64,000 nt of DNA from Streptomyces alboflavus (lineage in GTDB: Bacteria; Actinomycetota; Actinomycetes; Streptomycetales; Streptomycetaceae). Position numbers and translations under genes: made by a program. This document shows, in pieces, positions 35,014-44,361 of this stretch. Each line of letters opens with the position of its first letter. Positions within the stretch are counted from its first letter, which is position 1. The DNA lies in NCBI RefSeq assembly GCF_000716675.1, contig NZ_JNXT01000002.1, positions 62,001-126,000 on the forward strand. The letters run 5' to 3'. The notes beneath the pieces are model-generated. The model did not search any database and was not told the origin of the DNA. It worked only from the letters and a program-made list of their open reading frames with translations.

Positions 35014-35043
35014 GGGCCCGCCCCCGAACTCGGGGGCGGGCCC
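35014..35043. terminator. Bidirectional terminator between lactonase and chelatase-like genes
   Basis: A perfect 13-bp G/C stem, GGGCCCGCCCCCG (35014-35026) and CGGGGGCGGGCCC (35031-35043), with the loop AACT, sits between two convergent genes. Confidence 0.85.
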
Positions 35044-35086
35044 ATCGACGTCGTGTCGTGCGGGTGGTGCTGTCGCGTACCGCGTG

Positions 35087-36031
35087 TCAGTGCACCGGCG
35101 CGCCCGACGGCTGCTGCGGGGTGATGCCCAGCGCCGTCGTGTACTTGGACAGGGCCAGCTTGCCGATCGCCGGGTACGCGCCGAGCGGCTCGGCGACGGC
35201 GCATCCCGCCTCCTTGGCGGCCGCGTCCAGGAGGCTCGCGTCGACCTCCGGGCCGATCAGGTACGGGGCGAGGGCCAGCTGGGCCGAGCCGGAGCCGCGC
35301 AGCTGCTCCGTGATCGCCGCGACCGAGCCCTCCTCGTCCAGGGCGGCGGCCATCACCGGCACCGCGAGGCGCGCCGCGAGCAGCATGCCGGTGATCCCGG
35401 CGGCCTGCACGGCCTCCTCGCCGCCGACCGTGGCGAGGACGATGCCGTCCGCCGCGGTCGCGACCGTGAACAGCCGGGCCCGGTCGGCGCGGGCCAGGCC
35501 CGCCTCGGAGAGCCGCACGTGCAGGCCCTCGGCGAGCAGCGGGTGCGGGCCGAGGACGTCGGTCAGCTCGGCGGCGGCGCGGCTGTCCATGACGGCCTGG
35601 CGGACGCGGCGCATCAGCGCGTTGTCGGGGCCCGCGAGCAGGGGCACCACGACGGCGACGGGACCTTCGGGGCGGCGGGCGTCCTCGACGCCGGCGGCCA
35701 GCGCCTGCTCGTAGCGGGCGGTGCGCTCGGCGGCGGTGTGCGCGAGCACGGCCTGCAGCGTGGGGAACTCGGCCGACGGGCCGGCGTCGGCGTCCGTCCC
35801 GTCGACGTAACCGATCCTGGCGTCGAGACCGGGCAGCTCGGAGCGCGCGATCGAGACGACTTCCTCGGCGATGCCGCGGGTGGCGGCGCTGGGGACGCCC
35901 GGCACGGCGAGGACGAGCGCGGGGGCGCCCTCGGGAGCCGCGACGGGCTCCGGGCGGCGGTGCCGGCCCGGCTGACGGGGGCGCGGCATTCGTACGGGCA
36001 GGCCGGATGCGGGCCCAGTGGGGGAGCTCAT
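35087..36031 (-). CDS. Sirohydrochlorin chelatase-like (CbiX family) protein, active-site His not apparent
   Basis: 314 aa. Two CbiX-like halves are visible (ALVLAVPGVPSAATRGIAEE and GPVAVVVPLLAGPDNALM; then DGIVLATVGGEE and LALAPYLIGPEVD). Active chelatases begin with (V)AHGSR and have a second His near LAPGYH. Here these read AVPGVP and LAGPDN, so the metal-binding histidines seem lost. It may be a non-catalytic or changed-function relative. It stands alone, with no cob/cys genes next to it. Confidence 0.65.
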   Translation of the reverse strand: MSSPTGPASGLPVRMPRPRQPGRHRRPEPVAAPEGAPALVLAVPGVPSAATRGIAEEVVSIARSELPGLDARIGYVDGTDADAGPSAEFPTLQAVLAHTAAERTARYEQALAAGVEDARRPEGPVAVVVPLLAGPDNALMRRVRQAVMDSRAAAELTDVLGPHPLLAEGLHVRLSEAGLARADRARLFTVATAADGIVLATVGGEEAVQAAGITGMLLAARLAVPVMAAALDEEGSVAAITEQLRGSGSAQLALAPYLIGPEVDASLLDAAAKEAGCAVAEPLGAYPAIGKLALSKYTTALGITPQQPSGAPVH

Positions 36032-36353
36032 GGCGCCGCATGCTACTGGCTTTGGGGGTTTCCCTGTTCGGGGAGGGTGCGGCTCAGTGGTATTAGTCCG
36101 CTTTGTCGGGTGAGTTGGGGGACGTGAGGCGCCAGGAGGGCTTGGGGACCGTGTGCAGAGTGCGGGGATTGCGTGGAGAGGACTTCCCGTACGCTGTCCG
36201 GCCCGTCGAACAGGGGGTGTCGGTGGTCTTGTGCCGTCCCGGACGCGTGACTGCGCGACGTACGCGCCGCGTTACGGCGCGTACGAACGCGTGCGGGACG
36301 GCGGCGGCGTCACTCCGCGACGTACAAGGTGTCACTCCGCGACGCTCAAGGTG
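36032..36353. other. 322-bp gap between two minus-strand genes
   Basis: It holds the upstream region of the chelatase-like gene, a strong hairpin (36259-36285) and a 22-bp tandem repeat (36309-36374). No gene is supported in it. Confidence 0.6.
36259..36285 (-). terminator. Hairpin downstream of the BadF-type kinase
   Basis: A perfect 11-bp stem, CGTACGCGCCG (36259-36269) and CGGCGCGTACG (36275-36285), with the loop CGTTA, lies about 70 nt past the kinase stop on its downstream side. Confidence 0.6.
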
Positions 36354-36374
36354 TCACTCCGCGACGTACAACAG
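36309..36374. repeat. 22-bp tandem repeat (3 copies) duplicating the kinase 3' end
   Basis: The unit begins GTCACTCCGCGACG and starts at 36309, 36331 and 36353; copies 1 and 3 share GTCACTCCGCGACGTACAA. The third copy is the last coding part of the kinase gene including its stop (LLYVAE, then TGA on the minus strand). The 22-bp period places a TGA in each of the three frames downstream of the gene. Confidence 0.85.
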
Positions 36375-37328
36375 GTGCGGGTCGCGAGGGAGCTTGAGGG
36401 TGTCCGCCGCGAGGCCGGCCGCTATCCGGACGGCACCGTCGAGGGGGTCGCCCGCGGCGGCGACCCGGCGGGCGTGCGGGAGACGCTCCGTCAGTTGTGC
36501 CTCCAGCGGGTCGAGGAGCACGTCCCCGAGCTTCAGCAGGCCGCCGGTCAGGGCGACTTCGCAGGCCCCGTCCGGCGGACAGGCCGCAGCTGCCGTGTCC
36601 GCGATGTGCCCGCCCGCCTCCCGCAGCACCCGCACCGCCACCGGATCGCCGTCCGCCGCGCACCGCCCCACCTCGGGCGCGAACGCGGCGAGCACGGCCG
36701 TGCGGTCCGGGCGCGGATACAGCTGCCCCGGCAGCCCCGACAGCGGGCGGCCGAACATCTCCTCCGCCCGGGCGCGCAGCGCCGCCGAACCGCCCCGGCG
36801 CCCGTCGAAGTCCCGCATCGCCGCCTCGAGCCCGGCACGGCCGATCCACGCGCCGCCGCCGCAGTCGCCGAGCAGATGCCCCCAGCCGTCGGTCCGCCGC
36901 CACGCCGTGAGGTCCGTGCCGATGCCGATGAGGCCGGTGCCCGCGGCGACGACGGCCCCGGGCCGCTGGCCGAGCGCGCCCGCGTACGCGGTGACGGCGT
37001 CGGCGGCGAGGGCCACGCGCCGCACCCCGAACAACTCCGCGAGCGCCGACGGCAGGCGGTCCCGCAGGTCGTCGCCGAGCGTCGCCATCCCCGCGGCCCC
37101 GACGGCGACCGCGACGAGCCGCCCGCCGCCCACATCGGCCAGCAACTGCCGCACCATCGGCTCCAGTTGCTCCCGCATGTGCGCGGCGTCGACGCCGCGC
37201 GGGCCGGTCCGCACCGGCTCCGCCGAGCGCACCGGAGCCGGGGCGCGCAGCCCGTCCGGGACACCCAGGGCGGCCCGCAGCCCCGAGCCGCCGGAGTCGA
37301 CGCCCAGCACGACCGGGAGCCCGGTCAC
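36354..37328 (-). CDS. BadF/BcrA-type ATPase, N-acetylglucosamine kinase-like
   Basis: 324 aa. It is an ASKHA sugar-kinase fold: phosphate-1 motif [15 protein letters not shown] (8-22), phosphate-2 motif [12 protein letters not shown], then [18 protein letters not shown], and the adenosine motif [12 protein letters not shown]. These features match eukaryotic/bacterial N-acetylglucosamine kinases of the BadF superfamily. It overlaps the uracil-DNA glycosylase gene by 4 nt, though no functional link is obvious. The substrate is inferred from family only. Confidence 0.85.
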   Translation of the reverse strand: MTGLPVVLGVDSGGSGLRAALGVPDGLRAPAPVRSAEPVRTGPRGVDAAHMREQLEPMVRQLLADVGGGRLVAVAVGAAGMATLGDDLRDRLPSALAELFGVRRVALAADAVTAYAGALGQRPGAVVAAGTGLIGIGTDLTAWRRTDGWGHLLGDCGGGAWIGRAGLEAAMRDFDGRRGGSAALRARAEEMFGRPLSGLPGQLYPRPDRTAVLAAFAPEVGRCAADGDPVAVRVLREAGGHIADTAAAACPPDGACEVALTGGLLKLGDVLLDPLEAQLTERLPHARRVAAAGDPLDGAVRIAAGLAADTLKLPRDPHLLYVAE

Positions 37329-38002
37329 GGCAGCCGCCAGTCCACCGGCTGCGCGCCCTGCCGCTCCAGGAGGTCGTTGGCGCGGCTGAACGGCCGCGAA
37401 CCGAAGAAGCCGCGGTCCGCCGACATCGGTGAGGGGTGCGAGGACTCCACCGACGGCAACTGGCCGAGCAGCGGCCGCAGATTGCGGGCGTCCCGGCCCC
37501 AGAGGATCGACACCAGCGGACGGCCGCGCGCGGCGAGCGCCCGGATCGCCTGCTCGGTGACTTCCTCCCAGCCCTTGCCGCGGTGCGCGGCGGGCTTGCG
37601 CGGGGCCGTCGTCAGCGCCCTGTTGAGCAGCAGCACGCCCTGCTGCGTCCAGGGCGTCAGGTCGCCGTTGGACGGCTGGGGCAGGCCCAGGTCGCTGTGC
37701 AGTTCACGGTAGATGTTGATGAGGCTGCCGGGCAGCGGTCTGACGTCGGGTGCCACCGAGAAGGACAGGCCCACCGCGTGCCCGGGCGTGGGGTAGGGAT
37801 CCTGGCCGACGATCAGGACGCGCACCTCGTCGAACGGCTGCTGGAAGGCGCGCAGCACATTCGGTCCCGAGGGGAGGTACGTGCGTCCCGCGGCGATCTC
37901 GGCGCGCAGGAAGTCCCCCATGGAGGCGATCTGTTCGGCCACCGGCTCCAGGGCCTTGGCCCAGCCGGCTTCGACGATTTCATGCAAGGGTCGTGGTGCC
38001 AC
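37325..38002 (-). CDS. ung: Uracil-DNA glycosylase, family 1
   Basis: 225 aa, GTG start at 38002 with no obvious ribosome site. The family-1 motifs are intact: the water-activating motif [18 protein letters not shown] (D68), [16 protein letters not shown] and the C-terminal loop [21 protein letters not shown] (split: HPSPMSA, then GFFGSRPFS). It removes uracil from DNA to start base-excision repair. Its stop overlaps the start of the kinase gene. Streptomyces often has two ung-like genes; this is a typical full-length one. Confidence 0.96.
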   Translation of the reverse strand: MAPRPLHEIVEAGWAKALEPVAEQIASMGDFLRAEIAAGRTYLPSGPNVLRAFQQPFDEVRVLIVGQDPYPTPGHAVGLSFSVAPDVRPLPGSLINIYRELHSDLGLPQPSNGDLTPWTQQGVLLLNRALTTAPRKPAAHRGKGWEEVTEQAIRALAARGRPLVSILWGRDARNLRPLLGQLPSVESSHPSPMSADRGFFGSRPFSRANDLLERQGAQPVDWRLP

Positions 38003-38151
38003 GGAGCGTCACTCTACTGCCGTACACGCGGCGGCGATCAACCGATGGCCGAAGCTCGCGGAGCAGCCGACCGTCACCTCGTGGGCGGGGCCCGCCGCAG
38101 CCCGGTCGGCGGAGGCCACCGCGGCTCGACCGGCATGGGCTGCGGCCCGGG

Positions 38152-39237
38152 TCACCCGACGACCGCCGCGCGGACGCACAGCACGTCCGGCAGGTGCGAG
38201 GCCAGCTCCTGCCAGGAGTCCCCGTCGTCCGCGGACGCGTACACCTCGCCGTTGCGGTTGCCGAAGTACAGGCCCGCCGGGTCGGCGCCGTCGGTGCACA
38301 TGGCGTCCCGAAGGACCACGCCGAAGTGGTCGCCCTGCGGCAGGCCCGCGCTCAGCGGCTCCCAGCTCTTGCCCGCGTCCGCCGTGCGGTAGACACGACA
38401 GCGCCGGTCGGCCGGGACCCGGTCCGCGTCCGCGGTGATCGGGAAGACGTACGCCGTGTCGCCGCGGTGCGGGTGGGCGACCGCCGCGAAGCCGAAGTCG
38501 GAGGGCAGGCCCTCGCCGATGTCCGTCCAGTGGACGCCGCCGTCGTCGCTGCGATACACCCCCCAGTGGTTCTGCAGATACAGCCGGTCCGGGTCGGCGG
38601 CGTCCTTGGCGACCTTGTGCACGCACTGGCCGAACTCCGGGTTCGGGTCGGGCAGGAACACCGCCGACACCCCGGAGTTGGACGGCTGCCAGCTCGCGCC
38701 GCCGTCCTCGGTGCGGAACACGCCCGCCGTGGACACCGCGACGGTCACGGCGGCCGGGTCACGGGCGTCGGTGAGGATCGTGTGCAGGCCCTCGCCGCCG
38801 CCTCCCGGCTGCCACTGCGAGCGGGACGGATGCTCCCACAGGGGCCTGACAAGATCGAAGGACTCGCCCCTGTCCTCGGAGCGGTAGAGCGCGGCCGGTT
38901 CCGTGCCCGCGTACACCACGTCCGGCTCGGCCGCCGCCGGGTGCAGCTGCCACACCCGCTCCAGGGAGGCCCCGGTGTCCTTGGGGAACTTGACGGCGGC
39001 CTTCTTCGGCTCGGTCCACGTGCGCCCGAGGTCGTCGGAGTGGAACACCGAAGGCCCCCAGTGGGCGCTGTCGCCGCCGACGAGCAGGCGTGGGTTCGGT
39101 GTGCGGGTGTCGATCGCGATCGAGTAGATCGCCTGGGCGTTGAAGTAGGGAGCCTCGTCGAACTGCCATGTGCCGTGCGTGCGGCGCCCGACGAACAGGC
39201 CCTTGCGCGTACCAACGGTGAGCAGGACGTCAGCCAT
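38152..39237 (-). CDS. BNR/sialidase-like beta-propeller protein
   Basis: 361 aa from the ATG at 39237 with GAAAGG upstream. Several Asp-box repeats are visible (SDDLGRTWTEP, SEDRGESFDL, TEDGGASWQP, SDDGGVHWTD, TADAGKSWEP, SADDGDSWQEL), forming a six-bladed propeller of the VPS10/exo-alpha-sialidase type. There is no signal peptide, and the Arg triad of true sialidases is not evident, so enzyme activity is doubtful. A common unassigned Streptomyces family; role unknown. Confidence 0.85.
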   Translation of the reverse strand: MADVLLTVGTRKGLFVGRRTHGTWQFDEAPYFNAQAIYSIAIDTRTPNPRLLVGGDSAHWGPSVFHSDDLGRTWTEPKKAAVKFPKDTGASLERVWQLHPAAAEPDVVYAGTEPAALYRSEDRGESFDLVRPLWEHPSRSQWQPGGGGEGLHTILTDARDPAAVTVAVSTAGVFRTEDGGASWQPSNSGVSAVFLPDPNPEFGQCVHKVAKDAADPDRLYLQNHWGVYRSDDGGVHWTDIGEGLPSDFGFAAVAHPHRGDTAYVFPITADADRVPADRRCRVYRTADAGKSWEPLSAGLPQGDHFGVVLRDAMCTDGADPAGLYFGNRNGEVYASADDGDSWQELASHLPDVLCVRAAVVG

Positions 39238-39359
39238 GACTGACACCTTTCGGACGGCGTTGTCTCAGGTACCGCTCAGTCTGCACCCCACCACTGACAA
39301 TGACGCCTCGACGCGTTTCTCCGCAGGTCAGAGTGTGGGTCGGGACGACGGGGCGGGTG

Positions 39360-39377
39360 CGCGAACGATCGTTCGCG
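39360..39377. promoter_or_regulatory. 18-bp perfect palindrome between mmuM and the propeller gene
   Basis: CGCGAACGATCGTTCGCG reads the same on both strands. It lies 25 bp past the mmuM stop and about 120 bp before the propeller start. It could be an operator for the propeller gene or a short hairpin (7-bp stem, GATC loop) ending the ABC operon. Its half-site TCGTTCG also appears in the ROK/ABC divergent promoter. Confidence 0.5.
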
Positions 39378-39402
39378 AGCTGCCTGAGCGAGCACCGCGC
39401 CC

Positions 39403-40344
39403 TCAGCCGCGCAGTTCCTCAGCCACCTTCGCGATCGCCTCCGGACCCACCCGGCAGCACCCCCCGACGAGCCGCGCCCCCGCGTCGCGCCAGGCGCTCG
39501 CCTGCCGGGGCGCGAACCGGGTCGGGCCCTGCCAGGTGCGGCTCGCCGCGTCCCAGGACTCGCCCGAGTTGGGGTAGACCACGACCGGCTTGCCCGTCAC
39601 GCGGGCGGCCAGCGGGACGGCGGTGTCCGCGTCGCGCGGGTCGCAGCAGTTGACGCCCACCGCGATGACCTCGTCGGCGTCCGCCGCCAGCGCGAAGGCC
39701 TCGGCGAGGGGCTGTCCGGCGCGGGTGCGGTCGCCGGTGACGGTGAACGACAGCCACGCGGGCACGCCGAGGCCCCGTACGGCGCGCAGCAGGGCACGGG
39801 CCTCGTCGAGGTCGGGGACGGTCTCCAGGGCGAGGACGTCGGGCGCCGCGTCGGAGAGCACCTCCAGGCGGGGGCGGTGGAAGCGCTCCAGGTCGGCGAC
39901 GCCCAGGCCGTAGCGGCCGCGGTACTCCGAGCCGTCGGCGAGCATCGCGCCGTAGGGGCCCGCCGACGCCGCCACCCACAGGGGGCGCTCCGCCGCGGTG
40001 AGCGCCGCCGCCTCGCGCGCGAGGGTGACGCTCAGACGCAGCAGCTCGGCGGTGCTGACCGCGTCGATGCCGTGCCGCGCGAAGCCCTCGAACGTGGCCT
40101 GGTAGCTCGCCGTGGTCACGACGTCGGCGCCCGCCTCGTAGTACGCCCGGTGCGCCGCCCGCACCGCGTCGGGCCGTTCCGCGAGCAGCCGCGCCGACCA
40201 CAGGTCGTCGGACAGGTCGTGGCCCGCGGCCTGAAGCTGGTTGGACAGGCCGCCGTCGAGAACCAGCGGCCCCCGTGCCAGTGCCGCGGCCAGGGCGGAG
40301 CCGCCGTTCCCGGGGTCCGCCCGTGTACTCGCCACCTCGTTCAT
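39403..40344 (-). CDS. mmuM: Homocysteine S-methyltransferase
   Basis: 313 aa from the ATG at 40344, which overlaps the ABC ATPase stop by 4 nt. The Pfam S-methyl_trans barrel has LVLDGGLSNQLQAAGHD at the start and zinc-binding cysteines in GVNCCDPRD and GGCCRVGPE. It moves a methyl group from S-methylmethionine (or SAM) to homocysteine, giving methionine. Coupling to a peptide-type ABC importer is unusual: MmuM is normally next to the MmuP permease. The transported compound may thus be a methyl donor or a sulfur-containing peptide. Confidence 0.92.
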   Translation of the reverse strand: MNEVASTRADPGNGGSALAAALARGPLVLDGGLSNQLQAAGHDLSDDLWSARLLAERPDAVRAAHRAYYEAGADVVTTASYQATFEGFARHGIDAVSTAELLRLSVTLAREAAALTAAERPLWVAASAGPYGAMLADGSEYRGRYGLGVADLERFHRPRLEVLSDAAPDVLALETVPDLDEARALLRAVRGLGVPAWLSFTVTGDRTRAGQPLAEAFALAADADEVIAVGVNCCDPRDADTAVPLAARVTGKPVVVYPNSGESWDAASRTWQGPTRFAPRQASAWRDAGARLVGGCCRVGPEAIAKVAEELRG

Positions 40345-42494
40345 ACCGCCGACGCTAGCCGAGTCGCGGCCAGGGGGAAGTGGCACGCGACCTGATGCCC
40401 CGCCCCGTTCGGTGTGCTGACCGGTGGTTCCGTGCTCGCGCAGACCTCCTCGGCGAACGGACAGCGGGTGCGGAAGCGGCAGCCGGACGGGGGCTTCGCC
40501 GCGGACGGCGTCTCACCGCGCAGCGGCTCGCGGTCCCCGCCGGACGCGGCGGCCGGGTCGGGCACGTTCACCGTGTCGAGGAGGCCGCGCGTATAGGGGT
40601 GCAGCGGGTGGGCGTACACCTGCTCGGCCGGGCCCGACTCCACGAGTCTGCCGAGGTACATGACGCCCACGGTGTCGGCGAGGTGGCGGATGACGGCCAG
40701 GTCGTGGGAGATGAACAGATACGTCAGACCGCGCTCGCGCTGGAGCTCCCGCATGAGGTTGAGGATCTGCGCCTGCACCGACACGTCGAGCGCCGACACC
40801 GGTTCGTCCGCCACGACCAGGTCCGGTGAGAGCGTCAACGCCCGTGCCAGGCCGAGGCGTTGGCGTTGGCCGCCGGAGAACTCGTGCGGGTAGCGGTGCA
40901 CGGCGCCGCGCGGCAGGCCCACGGCGTCGAGGAGTTCGGCCGTGAGGCGCTCCTGGTCGGCTCGGGTGCCGACGCCCTGGATGACCAGTGGCTCGCGCAG
41001 GATCTCACCGACCCGCATCCGCGGGTCCATTGCCGCCGTCGAGTCCTGGAACATCAGCTGGATGCGGCGCCGGTGCGCGCGGCGCTCCGCACGGGAGAGC
41101 CCGGACAGGTCGCGGCCGTCGAAGCGGACCGTGCCCCCCGTCGGCTCCTCCAGGCCCGCCACGATCCGGCCCAGCGTCGTCTTGCCGCACCCGGACTCGC
41201 CGACCAGGCCGTACGTCTCGCCCCTGCGGACGCTCAGCGAGACCCCGCCGACCGCGCTCACCGTGCCCCGGCGCCGCGCGAACGGGCCGCCGGTGAGCGG
41301 GAACTCCTTGACCAGCGCGTCGAGTTCGAGCAGCACGTCGCCGGGCTCGGTGGCCGCGGCGGGCGGCGGCGTCACGACCTGTTCGGCGGGCGCGTCGCCG
41401 TACGGCACGGGGTGGAAGCAGGCGAAGCGGTGGCCCGCCCCGGGCCGCTCGGTGTCCTCCTCCGCCGCGCCTGCGAGAGCCTCGGCGAGCGGACGCGCCC
41501 CCGACTCCGCCCCCGGCTCCGGTGCCGGTTCCGTGGACAGCGCAAGCTCCGGCTCCCGCTCCCGGCACTTCTCCGTGGCGAACGAGCAGCGCGGCGCGAA
41601 CCGGCACCCCGTCGGCCGCACCGTGAGGCTCGGCGGCAGCCCGGGAATGGTGTGCAGTTCGGTGCCGCGGTCCGCGGCCCGCTCCGGGAGCGCCGCGAAC
41701 AGGGCTTCCGTGTAGCGGTGGCGGGGGCGTGCGAACAGGCCGCGTACGTCGGACTGTTCGGCGACCTTGCCCGCGTACATCACCGCGACGCGGTCGACAC
41801 GGTTGGCGATGACGCCCAGGTCGTGCGTGACGAGGATCATCGCCATGCCGAGGGTCTCGCGCAGGGTGTCGATGAGTTCCAGGATCTGGTGCTGCGTCGT
41901 GACGTCGAGCGCCGTCGTCGGCTCGTCGGCGATGAGGAGCTTCGGCTCGCACACCAGGGCCATGGCGATGGCGACGCGCTGGCGCATGCCGCCCGACAGC
42001 TGGTGCGGGTAGGACTTCATGCGCTCGGCGGGCTGCGGCATGCCGACGAGCCGCAGCATCTCCTCGGCCCGCGCCCACGCCTCCTTCCTGCCGATGCCCG
42101 CCCGGTGCAGGAGCAGCGGCTCGGCCACTTGCGCGCCGATGGTCATCGTGGGGTTCAGCGAGGTCAGCGGGTCTTGGAAGACCATGCCGACGGTGTTCCC
42201 GCGGACGTCCTGAAGGGTCGGCGCGGACGCCGCCGCCAGGTCCTGCCCGTCGAAGAGGATCCGGCCGCCGGTGACGGCGCCGCCCGGCGGCAGGAGCCCG
42301 AGGACGCTCAGGGCGGTCATGGTCTTGCCGCAGCCCGACTCGCCCACGATGCCGAGGGCCTCGCCCGGCGCGAGCTCCAGGCTGACGCCGTCGAGGGCGT
42401 GCACGGTGCGGTCGCGCGAGGCGATGTCGACGCGCAGGTCGTCGATGCGGAGCAGGGGCGCGGGGGCGCCGCCCGGCTCTTCCATGTCATCCAT
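40341..42494 (-). CDS. Fused double ATPase of a peptide/nickel-type ABC importer (DppD-DppF-like)
   Basis: 717 aa from the ATG at 42494 (AAAGGAAC upstream). Two full ABC ATPase modules sit in one chain: the first with Walker A GESGCGKT (51-58), LSGGMRQRVA and Walker B LLIADEPTTALD; the second with GESGCGKTT, FSGGQRQRLG and LVVADEPVSALD. Each ends in the oligopeptide C-terminal region with the Cys pattern GCRFAPRCSF...C and GCRFRTRCPF...C. The fusion replaces the usual DppD and DppF pair. It powers uptake through the two permeases just upstream. Confidence 0.95.
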   Translation of the reverse strand: MDDMEEPGGAPAPLLRIDDLRVDIASRDRTVHALDGVSLELAPGEALGIVGESGCGKTMTALSVLGLLPPGGAVTGGRILFDGQDLAAASAPTLQDVRGNTVGMVFQDPLTSLNPTMTIGAQVAEPLLLHRAGIGRKEAWARAEEMLRLVGMPQPAERMKSYPHQLSGGMRQRVAIAMALVCEPKLLIADEPTTALDVTTQHQILELIDTLRETLGMAMILVTHDLGVIANRVDRVAVMYAGKVAEQSDVRGLFARPRHRYTEALFAALPERAADRGTELHTIPGLPPSLTVRPTGCRFAPRCSFATEKCREREPELALSTEPAPEPGAESGARPLAEALAGAAEEDTERPGAGHRFACFHPVPYGDAPAEQVVTPPPAAATEPGDVLLELDALVKEFPLTGGPFARRRGTVSAVGGVSLSVRRGETYGLVGESGCGKTTLGRIVAGLEEPTGGTVRFDGRDLSGLSRAERRAHRRRIQLMFQDSTAAMDPRMRVGEILREPLVIQGVGTRADQERLTAELLDAVGLPRGAVHRYPHEFSGGQRQRLGLARALTLSPDLVVADEPVSALDVSVQAQILNLMRELQRERGLTYLFISHDLAVIRHLADTVGVMYLGRLVESGPAEQVYAHPLHPYTRGLLDTVNVPDPAAASGGDREPLRGETPSAAKPPSGCRFRTRCPFAEEVCASTEPPVSTPNGAGHQVACHFPLAATRLASAV

Positions 42495-42508
42495 GTTGGC
42501 GAGTTCCT

Positions 42509-43414
42509 TTACTTGCGCAGCCGTACTTCGAACGCGTCCCGCAGCCCGTCGCCGATGAAGTTGAACGCGGCGACGACCAGCACGATCGCGATGCCCGGCG
42601 GGAAGATCAGCCACCAGTAGCCGTTCTGCGTGTACGTGATGCCGGCCGACAGCATCGAGCCCCAGTCGGCCGACGGCGGCGGGATGGAGAGTCCGAGGAA
42701 CGCCAGATAGCTGACGTAGAGGATGGCGTCGGCGATCTGGAAGGTGCAGTTCACGATGACGGTGCCGATCGCGTTCGGCACGATGTGCTTGAAGACGGCC
42801 CGCGCGCCCCCGCCGCCCATCATCCGCATCGCCTGGACGTACTCGCGGTTGCGCAGCGAGAGGGCCTCGCCCCGCACGAGCCGTGCCGGGGACAGCCAGG
42901 CGACGGCCGCGATGATGAGGATGAGGACGCCCTTGCTCGGCGTGATGATCGCGGCGACCACGACGAGCAGGAACATCGCGGGGATCGCGAGCGCCGCGTC
43001 CGTGATCCGCATCATGGCGGCGTCCACCCAGCCGCCGAAGTAGCCGGAGACGGCGCCGTACACGGTCCCGAAGAGGGTGGCGAGCAGGCCTGCCGCGAGG
43101 CCGATCTCCAGGGACGTCTGGCCCGCGACCATGAGGCGGCCGACCATGTCGTAGCCGAGGTCGGTGGTGCCGAGGAGGTGGCCTTCGGTGCCGGGGGAGA
43201 GGTTCGCCTGCGACAGGTCGGTGTGGGTCTGCTCGGTGTCGTACAGGAGCGGGCCGAGATAGCTGAAGGCGAGGAGCAGGGCGAGCAGGACCACGCCGGT
43301 CAGGGCGAGCTTGTTGCCGGTGAAGACCTGGAGGGTGCGGCGGGCCAGCGAGGGGGTGGCCTGCGCGGCCTCCTCGTGCCCGGGCGCGGTGTGCGGGGCC
43401 GTCGTGGTGGTCAT
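42509..43414 (-). CDS. ABC importer permease, DppC-like
   Basis: 301 aa, ATG at 43414 overlapping the DppB-like stop by 4 nt. An N-terminal OppC-type helix (about 30-55) precedes the BPD_transp_1 domain with five more TM helices. The EAA loop appears around VRGEALSLRNREYVQAMRMM and GGGGARAVFKHIVPN. It pairs with the DppB-like permease to form the channel. Confidence 0.94.
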   Translation of the reverse strand: MTTTTAPHTAPGHEEAAQATPSLARRTLQVFTGNKLALTGVVLLALLLAFSYLGPLLYDTEQTHTDLSQANLSPGTEGHLLGTTDLGYDMVGRLMVAGQTSLEIGLAAGLLATLFGTVYGAVSGYFGGWVDAAMMRITDAALAIPAMFLLVVVAAIITPSKGVLILIIAAVAWLSPARLVRGEALSLRNREYVQAMRMMGGGGARAVFKHIVPNAIGTVIVNCTFQIADAILYVSYLAFLGLSIPPPSADWGSMLSAGITYTQNGYWWLIFPPGIAIVLVVAAFNFIGDGLRDAFEVRLRK

Positions 43415-44361
43415 GCCACGCTCCGTATCCGGGGGTCGAGGACGGCGTAGAGGATGTCCGTGAGGAGCGAGCCGAGGACGGTGGCGATGCCGACGACGAG
43501 CGTCACGCCGAGCAGCACGGGGAAGTCCGAGCCCTGGGCCGCGTTCCAGAACAGCAGCCCCATGCCCGGGTAGTTGAACATCGACTCGACGACGAGGGCG
43601 CCGCTGAACAGCGTCGGCAGATACAGGCCGAGCAGCGTCGCGAGCGGGATGAGCGCGTTGCGCAGGACGTGCCGGACCAGGATGCGGCGGCTCGACTGGC
43701 CCTTGGCCATGGCGGTGCGGACGTACTCCTCGGTGAGGTTGTCCAGGACCGCCGAGCGCATGTAGCGGCTGAACATCGCCACGATGCCGAACGCCATCGT
43801 CACCACCGGCAGGACCAGGCCCGTGAAGTCACCGAGGAGTTCGCCGACCGACTCGCCCTGCGGCGCCTCCGCCGGGAAGACCGGGAAGACCTGCGCGAAC
43901 AGGATGATCATGATGAGGCCGAGGAAGAACACCGGAGTCGCGTACAGCAGGAACGCGAGCCCGGTGAGCGCGTAGTCCGAGGCCTTGCCGCGCCGGACCG
44001 CCTGCAGCAGCCCGAGCGGCACCGCGATGACGACGGCCAGCGCGGTCGAGAGGACCGTCAGGAGCAGCGTCTTCGGCAGCCGCTGCTTGAGCAGCTCGAA
44101 GACCGGCGAGTTGAGTCTGTACGAGTCCCCGAGGTCCCCGGTGAACAGCCGCTTCAGGTACATGAAGTACTGCGTCGGCAGCGAACGGTCGTACCCTTGC
44201 TGGTGGTTGAACTGCTCGATCTGCTGCGGGGTGCCCTTGGGGCCGAGGATCGCGCGGGCGGGGCCGCCGGGCAGCATGTGCAGGAGCACGAAGACGATGA
44301 TCGAGACCAGGAAGAGGACGACGAGCGCCTGCAGGAAGCGCTTGACCAGAAAGCCGGTCAC
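43411..44361 (-). CDS. ABC importer permease, DppB-like
   Basis: 316 aa from the GTG at 44361 (GGGAG 8-9 nt upstream), which overlaps the binding-protein stop by 4 nt; the longer frame extends into that gene and is not coding there. It has six TM helices. The N-terminal motif VKRFLQALVVLFLVSIIVF and MLPGGPARAILG are typical of DppB/OppB. The EAA loop is EEYVRTAMAKGQSSRRILVR. It forms the channel with the DppC-like permease. Confidence 0.94.
   Translation of the reverse strand: MTGFLVKRFLQALVVLFLVSIIVFVLLHMLPGGPARAILGPKGTPQQIEQFNHQQGYDRSLPTQYFMYLKRLFTGDLGDSYRLNSPVFELLKQRLPKTLLLTVLSTALAVVIAVPLGLLQAVRRGKASDYALTGLAFLLYATPVFFLGLIMIILFAQVFPVFPAEAPQGESVGELLGDFTGLVLPVVTMAFGIVAMFSRYMRSAVLDNLTEEYVRTAMAKGQSSRRILVRHVLRNALIPLATLLGLYLPTLFSGALVVESMFNYPGMGLLFWNAAQGSDFPVLLGVTLVVGIATVLGSLLTDILYAVLDPRIRSVA

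Noticed and set aside
36309..36374. Possible CRISPR-like direct repeats
   Set aside because: The three 22-bp units are back to back without spacers, and one is the coding end of the kinase gene; no cas genes are present.
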